Source: Nitrospirota bacterium
GTDB lineage: Bacteria > Nitrospirota > Thermodesulfovibrionia > Thermodesulfovibrionales > JdFR-88
DNA: 22,591 nucleotides
Reading direction: 5' to 3'
Assembly (NCBI GenBank): GCA_021812785.1
Contig: JAKAMR010000039.1
Coordinates: 1-22,591, forward strand
The stretch's first letter is position 1; each line of letters opens with the position of its first letter. Below are positions 14,857 to 22,243 of the stretch, in pieces. The notes beneath the pieces were generated by a model that worked only from the letters and a program-made list of their open reading frames with translations, did not search any database and was not told the origin of the DNA. Made by a program: the position numbers and the translations under genes.

Positions 14857-15806
14857 GTGCCGGTGCTCCCGCGGTCCTTGCGCAGGGTTTGACCAAGCGG
14901 TTTGATTCCTTTACGGCCGTAGACCATCTGAATTTGAGCATCGGCAGGGGCGAGATAGTAGGCTTTATTGGTCCAAACGGAGCCGGCAAATCGACCACCA
15001 TTCGCATGTTGTGCGGGCTGCTGCACCCAAGTGAGGGCCGTGCGCAGGTAGCCGGCTTCGATGTGGACCGCGAACCGGAGGCCGTGCGTGAGCATATCGG
15101 CTATATGTCCCAAAAGTTTTCGCTCTACGGCGACCTGACGGTACGCGAGAATCTCCGCTTTTTTGGCGGCATCTACAGGGTCCCGAGGCGCGACTTCGAG
15201 GAGCGGATGCGGTTTGCCATTTCCATGGCCGGGCTTGAAGGCCGCGAGAACGCCCTGGTGCGCACGCTGGCCGGAGGCTGGAAGCAGCGCCTGGCGCTGG
15301 GCTGCGCGATCCTCCACAGGCCGCCTATCCTCTTCCTGGACGAGCCTACTTCGGGAGTCGAACCCGAGGCGCGGCGGCGTTTCTGGGACCTCATCCACGA
15401 GCTCGCTGCGGAGCAGGTCACCATTCTTGTCTCAACCCACTACATGGACGAAGCGGAATACTGCAATCGCATCGCTCTTATTGATCGCGGCAAGCTCATT
15501 GCCATCGGGACGCCCAGCGAGCTGCGCGGGCGCAGGCTGGGCGGAGAACTTTTGGAGATCGATTGCACGCCCCTGGGCGCGGCGGTGAAGGCGCTGACCG
15601 GCGCGCCAGGCGTGGTCGAGGCCGCCATATTTGGCGACAAGCTGCATGTTGTGCTCAGTGAAGGCGGCCTTAACGCCGCCGGCCTTCAGGGTTTTCTAGG
15701 CGAGCATGGGATAAAAGCCGGCCCGGCCCGCCCGGTGGCTGCGAGTCTGGAGGACGTTTTCGTCCAGCTCGTTTCAGGCATGCCGGAACAAAGGGTTGTG
15801 CCATGA
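14853..15806 (+). CDS. ABC transporter ATPase, YbhF C-terminal-half type
   Basis: 317 residues, one nucleotide-binding domain. Walker A GPNGAGKST (40-48), Q-loop Q87, Walker B ILFLDE (159-164) and switch His H196 (STHYMDEAE) are canonical. The signature is LAGGWKQR instead of LSGG (139-146), and the D-loop is SGVEP instead of SGVDP (E170). LAGGWKQR is shared with the second half of fused YbhF proteins as I recall them. Together with the previous gene it would form an asymmetric ATPase dimer. Start and stop are both ATGA overlaps with its neighbours, so translation is coupled along the operon. Confidence 0.93.
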   Translation: MSAGAPAVLAQGLTKRFDSFTAVDHLNLSIGRGEIVGFIGPNGAGKSTTIRMLCGLLHPSEGRAQVAGFDVDREPEAVREHIGYMSQKFSLYGDLTVRENLRFFGGIYRVPRRDFEERMRFAISMAGLEGRENALVRTLAGGWKQRLALGCAILHRPPILFLDEPTSGVEPEARRRFWDLIHELAAEQVTILVSTHYMDEAEYCNRIALIDRGKLIAIGTPSELRGRRLGGELLEIDCTPLGAAVKALTGAPGVVEAAIFGDKLHVVLSEGGLNAAGLQGFLGEHGIKAGPARPVAASLEDVFVQLVSGMPEQRVVP

Positions 15807-16939
15807 ATGTCCGGCGGCTGTTTGCCATGGCGTACAAGGAAACACTGCAAATATGGCGGGACCCGCGCAGCCTCGCTATCGCGCTCCTTATGCCCCTGAT
15901 GCAACTGGTCCTGCTGGGCTATGGTGTAAGCCTGGATATCAAGCGTGTGCCTTTGTGTGTCTACGACCAGGAAAACAGCCAGGAAAGCCGCGCCGTTGTT
16001 AACGGGTTTGTCTCTTCTGAATGGTTCTCGGTCAGCCACATTATCGGAAGCGAATCCGGCATAAGCGATGCCCTGGACCGCAACGAGTGCATCGCCGCGC
16101 TCGTTATTCCGGCCGATTTCTCGCGCAGACTTGCTTCGACGGGAAGCGCGCCGGTGCAGGCCGTCTTCGACGCAACCGACGTCAACACGGCCAATATAGC
16201 GCTTGGCTATGCCCAGGGCGCGGTGGCGCAGGCCAACGCGCAGATCGCAACGCTATGGGCGGCCGCCCATGGGGTTAGGCCTTTCATGGTCGGCCAGGTG
16301 GACCTTGAGCCCGGCACATGGTTCAATGAGACCCTGGACAGTAAAAACTTCATCATCCCCGGGGTGGTCGCCGTGATCCTGGCGCTGGTGGGAGCGGAGC
16401 TTACCTCCCTGACCATATCGCGTGAGTGGGAGAGGGGTACCATGGAGCAGCTGATATCGACTCCCGTCACGGCATTTGAGGTCATGCTGGGCAAGCTGAT
16501 CCCTTATTTCGTGATCGGCTTCATCGATGCCGGGTTCTGTCTCGTTAGTGCCGTTTTCTGGTTCGGCGTGCCTTTCCGGGGCAATATTGGCACGCTTCTG
16601 GTCACCACAGGGCTTTTTATTGCCGTAGTGCTGGGCATAGGTTATCTCATTTCCGTCCGGATCCGCAGTCAACTCGGGGCAAGCCAGATCGCCCTTGTCC
16701 TTACCATGCTGCCTACGACCCTGCTTTCGGGCTTCACCTTTCCGCTCGACCAGATGCCTGCCCCGATCCGGGCCATCTCGCTTTTTGTCTACTCGCGGTA
16801 TTATGTCACGATCCTGCGGTCGATTTTTTTAAAGGGCAGCGGGCTTTCCGATCTATGGGCGCCAGCCCTTGGCCTTTCCATTTACGCCTCGATCATAATA
16901 TGGCTCGCTGCCCGGGCCTTCCACAAGAGTCTGGATTAG
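15803..16939 (+). CDS. ABC-2 type transporter permease, YbhS-like
   Basis: 378 residues with ABC2_membrane_3 topology. One N-terminal transmembrane helix (about 24-44, SLAIALLMPLMQLVLLGYGV) precedes a large extracytoplasmic domain (about 45-180, ending EPGTWFNETLDSKNFIIPG). Five C-terminal helices follow. EWERGTMEQLISTPV, just after the second helix, is the coupling motif that contacts the ATPase. It forms the membrane channel with the next gene product. It starts on the ATGA overlap with the second ATPase gene and is followed 3 bp later by the second permease. Confidence 0.93.
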   Translation: MNVRRLFAMAYKETLQIWRDPRSLAIALLMPLMQLVLLGYGVSLDIKRVPLCVYDQENSQESRAVVNGFVSSEWFSVSHIIGSESGISDALDRNECIAALVIPADFSRRLASTGSAPVQAVFDATDVNTANIALGYAQGAVAQANAQIATLWAAAHGVRPFMVGQVDLEPGTWFNETLDSKNFIIPGVVAVILALVGAELTSLTISREWERGTMEQLISTPVTAFEVMLGKLIPYFVIGFIDAGFCLVSAVFWFGVPFRGNIGTLLVTTGLFIAVVLGIGYLISVRIRSQLGASQIALVLTMLPTTLLSGFTFPLDQMPAPIRAISLFVYSRYYVTILRSIFLKGSGLSDLWAPALGLSIYASIIIWLAARAFHKSLD

Positions 16940-16942
16940 CGC

Positions 16943-18073
16943 ATGTTCGAACGCCTGTCAGTGATGCTGATAAAAGAGTTCGTCCAGCTCAGGCGCGACC
17001 GCTGGGCCATGTTCCGGCTTATAGTCCCCATGATCATCCAGATGCTTGTTTTCGGCTATGCGGCCACGTTCACGGTGAACCACGTTGCAACTGCGGTCCT
17101 GGACCTGGACCGGAGCCAGGCCAGCCGCAGCCTGATATCGCATTTCGTGGCGACCTCCCGTTTCGATATAGTTGACGTGGCCAGAAACCAGAGCGAAATT
17201 ACCCGAGACATCGACCGCGGCACGGCCGTCCTTGCCATAGTCATACATGCGGGCTTCGCCAAGCGCCTGGAAAATGGCCGGAGCGCGCCTCTCCAGGTCA
17301 TCGTGGACGGGACCAACTCGAACACTTCGCTGATCGCCCTTGGCTATGTAAACCAGATCGTCTCCCAGTTCTCCGCCAGTCAGTCGAGCCGTGCCGCCTC
17401 TTTTCTCAAGGGCCCCGCTGCCCCGGAGACGGGGATCACGCTCCAGGCGTACCCCTGGTTCAACGAGGGGATGGAAGACAGGTGGTTTTTTATCCCCGGC
17501 GTCATCGGCACACTGACTCTGATCCAGGTGGTCAGTCTCACCGCGTTTGGCATCGTGAGGGAGCGCGAGGCCGGCACGCTCGAACAGATCATGGTGAGCC
17601 CGATCCGGCCGGTCGAGTTCATACTCGGCAAGACGGTGCCTTTTTTCCTCGTCGGACTTGGCGATATCGCGCTGGTGAGCTCGATCGGCATTTTCTGGTT
17701 CCACGTGCCTTTCATCGGGAGCCCGTGGGTTATGTTAACGGGCGCATCCCTTTACCTGTTGGCTGCCCTGAGCATTGGTCTTTTGTTGTCAACGTTTTCA
17801 AGGACCCAGCAGCAGGCATTCGCCCTTAACTTCTTTTTCGTTAACCCCCTCTACATCCTTTCGGGCTTTGCCTTCCCGATAGCTGCGATGCCAAGGCTCC
17901 TGCAATGGTTCACGTTCATCAATCCTCTGCGTTATTTCCTTGTCGTTATCCGGGCCGTGTTCCTTAAAGGGGTCGGCTTCAGCGTGCTCTGGCCGGACCT
18001 TTCCGCTATGGCGCTGCTTGCTTTTGTGATGCTTGCGGTAAGCGTGCTCCGCTTCCGCAAATCGCTCGATTAA
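16943..18073 (+). CDS. ABC-2 type transporter permease, YbhR-like
   Basis: 376 residues, paralogue of the preceding permease. An N-terminal helix (about 24-43, MFRLIVPMIIQMLVFGYAAT) precedes an extracytoplasmic domain ending YPWFNEGMEDRWFFIPGVIG. Five further helices include REREAGTLEQIMVSPIRPVE (coupling region) and NPLYILSGFAFPI. The C-terminal RFRKSLD resembles FHKSLD of the partner permease. It is the last gene of the operon; a weak hairpin with a T tract follows. It converges on the minus-strand nitroreductase gene, 51 bp away. Confidence 0.93.
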   Translation: MFERLSVMLIKEFVQLRRDRWAMFRLIVPMIIQMLVFGYAATFTVNHVATAVLDLDRSQASRSLISHFVATSRFDIVDVARNQSEITRDIDRGTAVLAIVIHAGFAKRLENGRSAPLQVIVDGTNSNTSLIALGYVNQIVSQFSASQSSRAASFLKGPAAPETGITLQAYPWFNEGMEDRWFFIPGVIGTLTLIQVVSLTAFGIVREREAGTLEQIMVSPIRPVEFILGKTVPFFLVGLGDIALVSSIGIFWFHVPFIGSPWVMLTGASLYLLAALSIGLLLSTFSRTQQQAFALNFFFVNPLYILSGFAFPIAAMPRLLQWFTFINPLRYFLVVIRAVFLKGVGFSVLWPDLSAMALLAFVMLAVSVLRFRKSLD

Positions 18074-18084
18074 CCGGCGGTCGG

Positions 18085-18110
18085 AGGGTGAAAACGGTAA
18101 AAACCCTTTT
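18085..18110 (+). terminator. weak terminator-like hairpin after the ABC operon
   Basis: AGGGT (18085-18089) and ACCCT (18103-18107) form a short stem around a 13-nt A-rich loop, followed by TTT. The stem is short, so function is uncertain. Confidence 0.35.
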
Positions 18111-18124
18111 GCAGTTTCTTTGCT

Positions 18125-18646
18125 TTACCATCTCTCCCAATGGATATTATCTTCCCTGAACTTGTCCGTGACTTTTCCCTTGTCCTTTGGTATGCCGACA
18201 GGGATAACGGCGAGGGGCATTATGTCTTCCGGGACGCCGATGATGTCCCTAACAATGGCCATGCGGTCTTCATTCGGGTATGCCGCGGTCCAAACGGCCC
18301 CAAGCCCCATGGCATGGCACGCAAGGAGGATGTTTTGGGCTGCGGCGGAACAGTCCATCACCCAATATTTTCCGCCATAGACGTCATCCTTGCCGGGCAC
18401 GCCGCAAACTATTATGGCAGCGCCGGCCTTATCCAGCATCTTCGAATACGGAAGCCTCTCGCACAGGCCGTCCAGGAGGCCTCTTTCCGTAACCGCCACA
18501 AATGCCCATGGCTGGATGTTCCTGGCCGACGGGGCCGCCATGCCGGCCTTAAGGATTTTGATCAGCGACTCGCGAGGCACCGGCTGCCCCGTGTAACTTC
18601 TTACGCTCCGCCTGGTGTATATGGTCTCCAGAGTTTCATTTTCCAT
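18125..18646 (-). CDS. nitroreductase-family FMN oxidoreductase
   Basis: 173 residues, the short nitroreductase class. Visible blocks are TRRSVRSYTGQPVPRE (11-26, FMN phosphate binding), AAPSARNIQPWAFVAV (37-52), the YWVMDCSAAAQNILLACHAM stretch (about 94-113) and LGAVWTAAYP (114-123). Such enzymes are FMN-dependent NAD(P)H oxidoreductases acting on nitro-compounds, quinones or enones; the physiological substrate cannot be predicted. The start has AGGAGG about 11 nt upstream. It lies 66 bp downstream of the SDR gene on the same strand with no visible terminator, so the two are probably co-transcribed. Confidence 0.92.
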   Translation of the reverse strand: MENETLETIYTRRSVRSYTGQPVPRESLIKILKAGMAAPSARNIQPWAFVAVTERGLLDGLCERLPYSKMLDKAGAAIIVCGVPGKDDVYGGKYWVMDCSAAAQNILLACHAMGLGAVWTAAYPNEDRMAIVRDIIGVPEDIMPLAVIPVGIPKDKGKVTDKFREDNIHWERW

Positions 18647-18712
18647 GTCTATGCCTGCCTCCTAATATTTTCAGTGTTTGATCCATCGTCAACGGCGCCC
18701 TTGCATGGCTGC

Positions 18713-19471
18713 TCAGATAAACATTCCTCCCGAGGCCTCGATCCGCTGGGCGTTGATCCATCTGCACTCCTCCGAAAGCAGTGAGGCAATAACGCCGCCG
18801 ATATCGTCCGGCTCTCCTGCCCGGCCTAATGCGGTCTGGGAAGCGATGAAGGCGTTTAGCTCCTTGTTATCCCGTACGGCGCCTCCGCCAAAATCGGTGG
18901 CGATCGCGCCTGGGGCGATCACGTTCACGGCAATGCCGCGCTTTCCAAGCTCCTTTGCAAGGTAGCGGGTCAGGACTTCGACGGCGCCTTTCATGGAGGC
19001 ATAGGCGGCAAATCCCGGAATGGAGAAGCGCGTCAGGCCCGAAGACACGTTGAGGATGCGCCCGCCGTCCGGCATCAGCGGCAGCAGGGATTGCGTCAGG
19101 AAAAATACCCCTTTCAGATGGATATTCATCAGAAGGTCGAACTGCGCTTCGGTGGTTTCCGCGAAAGGCGCATTGATCCCGATCCCGGCATTGTTGACCA
19201 GGCAGTCGAACGTGTTGCGCTGCCAGTTCTTCTGCAATTCCGACTTTACCTGCCCTGCGAAGGCCGCGAATGTCGCAACCTGGCTTGTGTCGAGCGGCAG
19301 GGCCGCCGCCTTGCCTCCGGCATTTCGGATTTCAGCGGCCACGGCATCGGCCTCAGCCTTATGGCTGCGGAACGTAAGGATCACGTCGAATCCCTTTGAG
19401 GCCAGCTTTAGAGCGGCATTTTTGCCCAGACCCCGGTTCCCGCCGGTAATGAGTGCGATCTTTTTGTCCAT
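18713..19471 (-). CDS. short-chain dehydrogenase/reductase (SDR)
   Basis: 252 residues, classical SDR. The cofactor motif TGGNRGLG (9-16), NNAG (93-96), the active-site Asn region MNIHLKG (115-121), S144 in NVSSG, and the catalytic YASMK (Y157, K161) are all present, followed by PGAIATDFGG. Basic R35 in TFRSHK suggests NADP(H) preference. The C-terminus ends GGMFI, with substrate-loop sequences that do not single out one substrate. A 3-oxoacyl-ACP reductase-like or carbonyl reductase role is possible. GGAGAG lies just before the start, and a TGCTATAAT extended -10 lies about 40 nt upstream. It is probably the first gene of a two-gene unit with the nitroreductase. Confidence 0.93.
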   Translation of the reverse strand: MDKKIALITGGNRGLGKNAALKLASKGFDVILTFRSHKAEADAVAAEIRNAGGKAAALPLDTSQVATFAAFAGQVKSELQKNWQRNTFDCLVNNAGIGINAPFAETTEAQFDLLMNIHLKGVFFLTQSLLPLMPDGGRILNVSSGLTRFSIPGFAAYASMKGAVEVLTRYLAKELGKRGIAVNVIAPGAIATDFGGGAVRDNKELNAFIASQTALGRAGEPDDIGGVIASLLSEECRWINAQRIEASGGMFI

Positions 19472-19512
19472 GGTTCTCTCCGTTATAAGATATATGGCTG
19501 AAACATGGCCAG

Positions 19513-19521
19513 ATTATAGCA
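19513..19521 (-). promoter_or_regulatory. extended -10 promoter upstream of the SDR gene
   Basis: Minus strand TGCTATAAT (19521-19513): a perfect TATAAT plus TGN, about 42 nt before the ATG at 19471. No clear -35, which fits extended -10 use. Confidence 0.55.
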
Positions 19522-19836
19522 AATTCTGATGCGGCAAATGATGGGAGCACGCTTTTGGCAAGCATCAATGAAGAGAGCATGGCAAACGAGCCCGTCAATT
19601 TGAAAATCCCGATTTTGATTGGCTTTCGGACCCTTTCCGGTGCTCGGACTGGCGCAGTTTACTCTGTTATCGAAATCTGCGTTATTTGGCCGGATAAAGG
19701 TAAACTTTGAAGTTGAAATCATCTGCGGAAAGGCGCATAAATAAGGTTTGAAGGGCCGGACGAAAGGGTCTCCTGCAGTTGAAGCAAAGCGTCCAAACCG
19801 CTGAAAAACCGGCAGAACAGGCACCGCCTTTTGTTC
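19522..19836. other. intergenic region, no supported gene
   Basis: Roughly 315 bp between divergent genes, lower in GC than its surroundings. It holds a small palindrome AAAATCCCGATTTT near 19602-19616. A minus-strand open frame here (19824-19483) has no recognisable features and no good ribosome site. It may be a remnant region. Confidence 0.45.
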
Positions 19837-19862
19837 TTGACAGCATATCTGCCTGCTATAAA
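19837..19862 (+). promoter_or_regulatory. putative promoter of the exported VOC gene
   Basis: TTGACA (19837-19842, perfect -35) and TGCTATAAA (extended -10, hexamer 19857-19862). The 14-bp spacer is short, so the extended -10 may be the main determinant. It gives a leader of about 110 nt that contains repeat copy B. Confidence 0.5.
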
Positions 19863-19906
19863 ATTGATATTACCTGAGGCAAGCCGCAGGTAAGCCTATG
19901 TGAATG

Positions 19907-19963
19907 ATTTTTAAGTTCGTTCGCTACGGCAGGCCTGGAACACGCTCGCAGCCATTTGAAAAA
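19907..19963 (+). repeat. dispersed repeat element, copy B (plus orientation)
   Basis: Aligns with the reverse complement of 5192-5260. Shared are ATTTTTAAG with TTCGTTCGCT, the exact 13-mer GGAACACGCTCGC (19937-19949) and AGCCATTT with an A-rich end. The central hairpin present in copy A is reduced to GGCAGGCC. It ends directly before the Shine-Dalgarno (GGAGA, 19965-19969) of the VOC gene. Confidence 0.6.
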
Positions 19964-19977
19964 TGGAGACGCCACAG

Positions 19978-20901
19978 ATGAATGCAAGGATCAAATATCT
20001 TTTAGGACGGGGTTTCCTGGTCCTGCTTATTTTTCTCACATGCGCCGCGCCTTCCGCGGCAGCTGTCCGGTTCCCGCCGGTCGTTCAGCCCAAAAATAAT
20101 CTGCAACTCGAAGGCAAGGCCATATTTTTTGAACTGGTGACGCCGGACCTGGCAGCCGCCAAAAAATTCTATGGCAGTCTGTTTGGCTGGACGTTCAGGG
20201 ATATCAGAATAAAGGGAAAAAAGGGCGTGAGAAATTATGCCGAGGCGCTTCTGGATGGGCATCCGGTGGCAGGTCTTTTCCAAAGAAAGTTGCCCGCTGG
20301 AGAGCGCCGGAGGCCCGCATGGCTGACCTTCTTTTCCGTGAGCAATGCAGACGCGGCAAAAAAAACGGCTGTCCAGAATGGAGCGAAGTTGCTTTTTGGG
20401 CCGCGTGATATCCCCGGACGCGGCCAGGAAGCCGTGTTTTCCGATCCGCAGGGAGCCGTCTTTGCGGTTCTGGCATCCAGCAGCGGCGATCCGCCCGATG
20501 TTTTGGCCTCCCCCGGGGAATGGATATGGAGCTCGTTGATAACGACTGATCCGGACACCGATGCCGCTTTCTACCAGAAGCTGTTCGGGTATGAAGTCTT
20601 CCGGCTTCCTAGCGGAAGAGGCGCCCAACATTTACTGCTTGCGTCCGAAAACTATGCCCGTGCCAGCGTGAACTCCATTCCTGCCAAAAGGCCGGGGCTG
20701 CATCCGCACTGGCTCAATTTTGTACGTGTCGTTGACGCGGAAAAAACCGCCGCACGGGTTGCGGCCCTGGGCGGCCGGATACTGGTTGCCCCTCACGCCG
20801 ACCGGCAGGGCGGCAAGATAGCCGTTGTCGCCGACCCGGCGGGAGCGGTGTTCGGACTTCTCGAATGGCCTGGCGCAAAGGATATGGAGGCCCCCAGATG
20901 A
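19978..20901 (+). CDS. exported two-domain VOC (glyoxalase-fold) protein
   Basis: The start ATG at 19978 is preferred because GGAGA sits 8 nt upstream; an ATG at 19963 would add five residues. The product has 307 residues. The signal peptide is MNARIKYLLGRGFLVLLIF with probable cleavage after PSAAA (near residue 29). Two vicinal-oxygen-chelate repeats follow. Repeat 1 (about 45-165) holds FFELVTPDLAAAKKFYGSLF, GWTFRD and SDPQGAVFAVL. Repeat 2 (about 180-300) holds SSLITTDPDTDAAFYQKLF, GYEVF and ADPAGAVFGLLEW. The pattern resembles CFP30/27-kDa-antigen-like VOC proteins, which are usually cytoplasmic; an export signal is uncommon. No clear metal-ligand set is evident, so a binding role is as likely as catalysis. 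Its stop overlaps the next start (ATGA). Confidence 0.85.
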   Translation: MNARIKYLLGRGFLVLLIFLTCAAPSAAAVRFPPVVQPKNNLQLEGKAIFFELVTPDLAAAKKFYGSLFGWTFRDIRIKGKKGVRNYAEALLDGHPVAGLFQRKLPAGERRRPAWLTFFSVSNADAAKKTAVQNGAKLLFGPRDIPGRGQEAVFSDPQGAVFAVLASSSGDPPDVLASPGEWIWSSLITTDPDTDAAFYQKLFGYEVFRLPSGRGAQHLLLASENYARASVNSIPAKRPGLHPHWLNFVRVVDAEKTAARVAALGGRILVAPHADRQGGKIAVVADPAGAVFGLLEWPGAKDMEAPR

Positions 20902-21212
20902 AAGCCCGGCTTTTGCGTTGGCTGCCTGCGGTCTCCTTTTGCCTGATACTGATTTCGGGCTGCGCCGCCGGATATTACGAGAGCTACGGAGCGGCTTATT
21001 ATGAGCCCGCCGGCGGTTATTACGACTATTGGGGCCCTGGCTATTACGTCGCACCGTATCACCATGAGTATTTCGAAAGGGAGCATCATGAACGTGAGTT
21101 CCATGAACATGGGCGTCCCGAAGGGGGCTACAGGCCTTCATACAGACCCGCACCCGCTACCCGTCCCATACCTTCTATTCCGTCAGGGCGGCCTTTCAGG
21201 AGATTGCACTGA
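20898..21212 (+). CDS. small His/Tyr-rich lipoprotein coupled to the VOC gene
   Basis: 104 residues. MKARLLRWLPAVSFCLILIS leads into the lipobox ISGC with C22 as the lipidated cysteine, a good signal peptidase II site. The mature part is very rich in Tyr and Gly (GYYESYGAAYYEPAGGYYDY), then His/Glu (HHEYFEREHHEREFHEHG), then a Pro/Arg tail. It resembles the aromatic segments of the exported proteins at 8332 and 10570, but it is a separate, lipid-anchored product. The ATGA overlap with the VOC gene implies coupled translation and a shared role. The His cluster might bind metal, which is inference. No family is recognised. Confidence 0.75.
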   Translation: MKARLLRWLPAVSFCLILISGCAAGYYESYGAAYYEPAGGYYDYWGPGYYVAPYHHEYFEREHHEREFHEHGRPEGGYRPSYRPAPATRPIPSIPSGRPFRRLH

Positions 21213-21550
21213 CAGCGCAAATCGGTGGTTTCCAAAAATAACCCACACCGTTTTGGGCCCCCTTGGTCATCCTTCTTGACACTCGATGGTTTTCCTTTTG
21301 GCTGCTTTGGGTATCTATAGGGGCTAATGGCGCTATTTTTTCGCTGGTGTGTTTACAAAACTGCAATTCTTGCTGAAAATTCATTTGAAATGATAATATT
21401 TTTCGAGAGGAACCACCATGTGCTGCGTGTTCATGAGGCGTTAGGAATGGGTGAATGATCATACGGCAGGCTTTTTTAGATGCAGTGAACTCAAAAAAGG
21501 ACGCGGGCACAAGGGAGATGTTCTCGTATAGCGATTAAGCCGGCTTTCCG
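21213..21550. other. intergenic region with two possible mini-ORFs ahead of the uracil-DNA glycosylase gene
   Basis: About 340 bp. A plausible promoter (TTGCTG 21370-21375, 16-bp spacer, GATAAT 21392-21397) is followed by an 8-codon ORF (21418-21444, MCCVFMRR) with GAGAGG 7 nt upstream. A 27-codon ORF follows (21455-21538, starting MIIRQAFLDA) with AGGA upstream. Neither resembles a known protein. They may be leader peptides, small proteins or chance. The segment 21213-21360 shows nothing recognisable. Confidence 0.3.
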
Positions 21551-22216
21551 ATGACATTATCATTTTTATTTGAACGGATTCCCTGCACCAAATGTGAACG
21601 CCTGGTGGAATACCGATCCGCCATAAAACCCAAACCTCTGTTCTCTCATTATCACAATAATCCGGTTCCGCCTTTTGGCGATGAAAATGCCTGGCTTCTG
21701 ATATGCGGCCTCGCTCCCGGGGCCCATGGCGCAAACCGGACTGGCAGGGTGTTCACTGGGGACGGCGCCGGCGTTCTGCTTTATCGAGCCCTCTTTAAAG
21801 AGGGGTTTTCCAGCAGGCCGGAATCCGTGAGCGCAGACGACGGCCTGGAACTAAAAGGCGCCATTATTACAAACGCACTTCATTGTGTGCCGCCGGGCAA
21901 TAAGGCACTGCCTTCAGAATTCAATAATTGCCGGCCGAATCTGCAATCATTACTGGCCGCCATGCCTTTGGTAACGGACATTCTTTGCATCGGCCGCGAC
22001 GCCTTTATTCAAGTATATAAGGCCCTTGGTGAGCGGCCCCCTGAATTCAAGAACAATGGGGAATACAGGGCGGGCCGCTATAGAGTCTGGGCCATATATC
22101 ATTGTTCGCGCCTGAATCAAAATACAGGCCGGATTAAAATAGAAGATATGGTCTCACTTTTAAAGCATATTAAAAAAAGCGGACAGGATAAGAAAATATA
22201 TGACAAATTTAAATGA
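21551..22216 (+). CDS. uracil-DNA glycosylase, family 5 (UdgB type, Fe-S)
   Basis: 221 residues. The hallmark motif GLAPGAHGANRTGR (53-66), followed by FTGDGAG, identifies the family-5 (UDGb) glycosylases that remove uracil, and often hypoxanthine and other deaminated bases, from DNA. HCSRLNQNTGR (174-184) is the second conserved motif. C12, C15, C112 and C127 are placed as ligands of the 4Fe-4S cluster. The catalytic region lacks the polar Asp/Asn of family 1/4 enzymes, as is normal for family 5. The ATG at 21551 has no clear Shine-Dalgarno, and an in-frame stop lies at 21536-21538, so translation may depend on the upstream mini-ORF. greB follows 27 bp downstream and may share the transcript. 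Confidence 0.92.
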   Translation: MTLSFLFERIPCTKCERLVEYRSAIKPKPLFSHYHNNPVPPFGDENAWLLICGLAPGAHGANRTGRVFTGDGAGVLLYRALFKEGFSSRPESVSADDGLELKGAIITNALHCVPPGNKALPSEFNNCRPNLQSLLAAMPLVTDILCIGRDAFIQVYKALGERPPEFKNNGEYRAGRYRVWAIYHCSRLNQNTGRIKIEDMVSLLKHIKKSGQDKKIYDKFK

Positions 22217-22243
22217 AGGCAAGAGGAAGAGCAAACAGGACCT

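Noticed and set aside
16958..17704. Minus-strand open frame of 248 codons inside the second permease gene
   Set aside because: Fully antisense to a clearly conserved permease; composition is that of an antisense shadow.
19483..19824. Minus-strand 113-codon open frame in the gap between the SDR and VOC genes
   Set aside because: No recognisable family, no good ribosome site, and it runs over the SDR promoter. Kept only as a note on the intergenic region.
20035..20064. Lipobox in the VOC protein (FLTC)
   Set aside because: Thr at -1 does not fit signal peptidase II preference; signal peptidase I cleavage after PSAAA is more likely.
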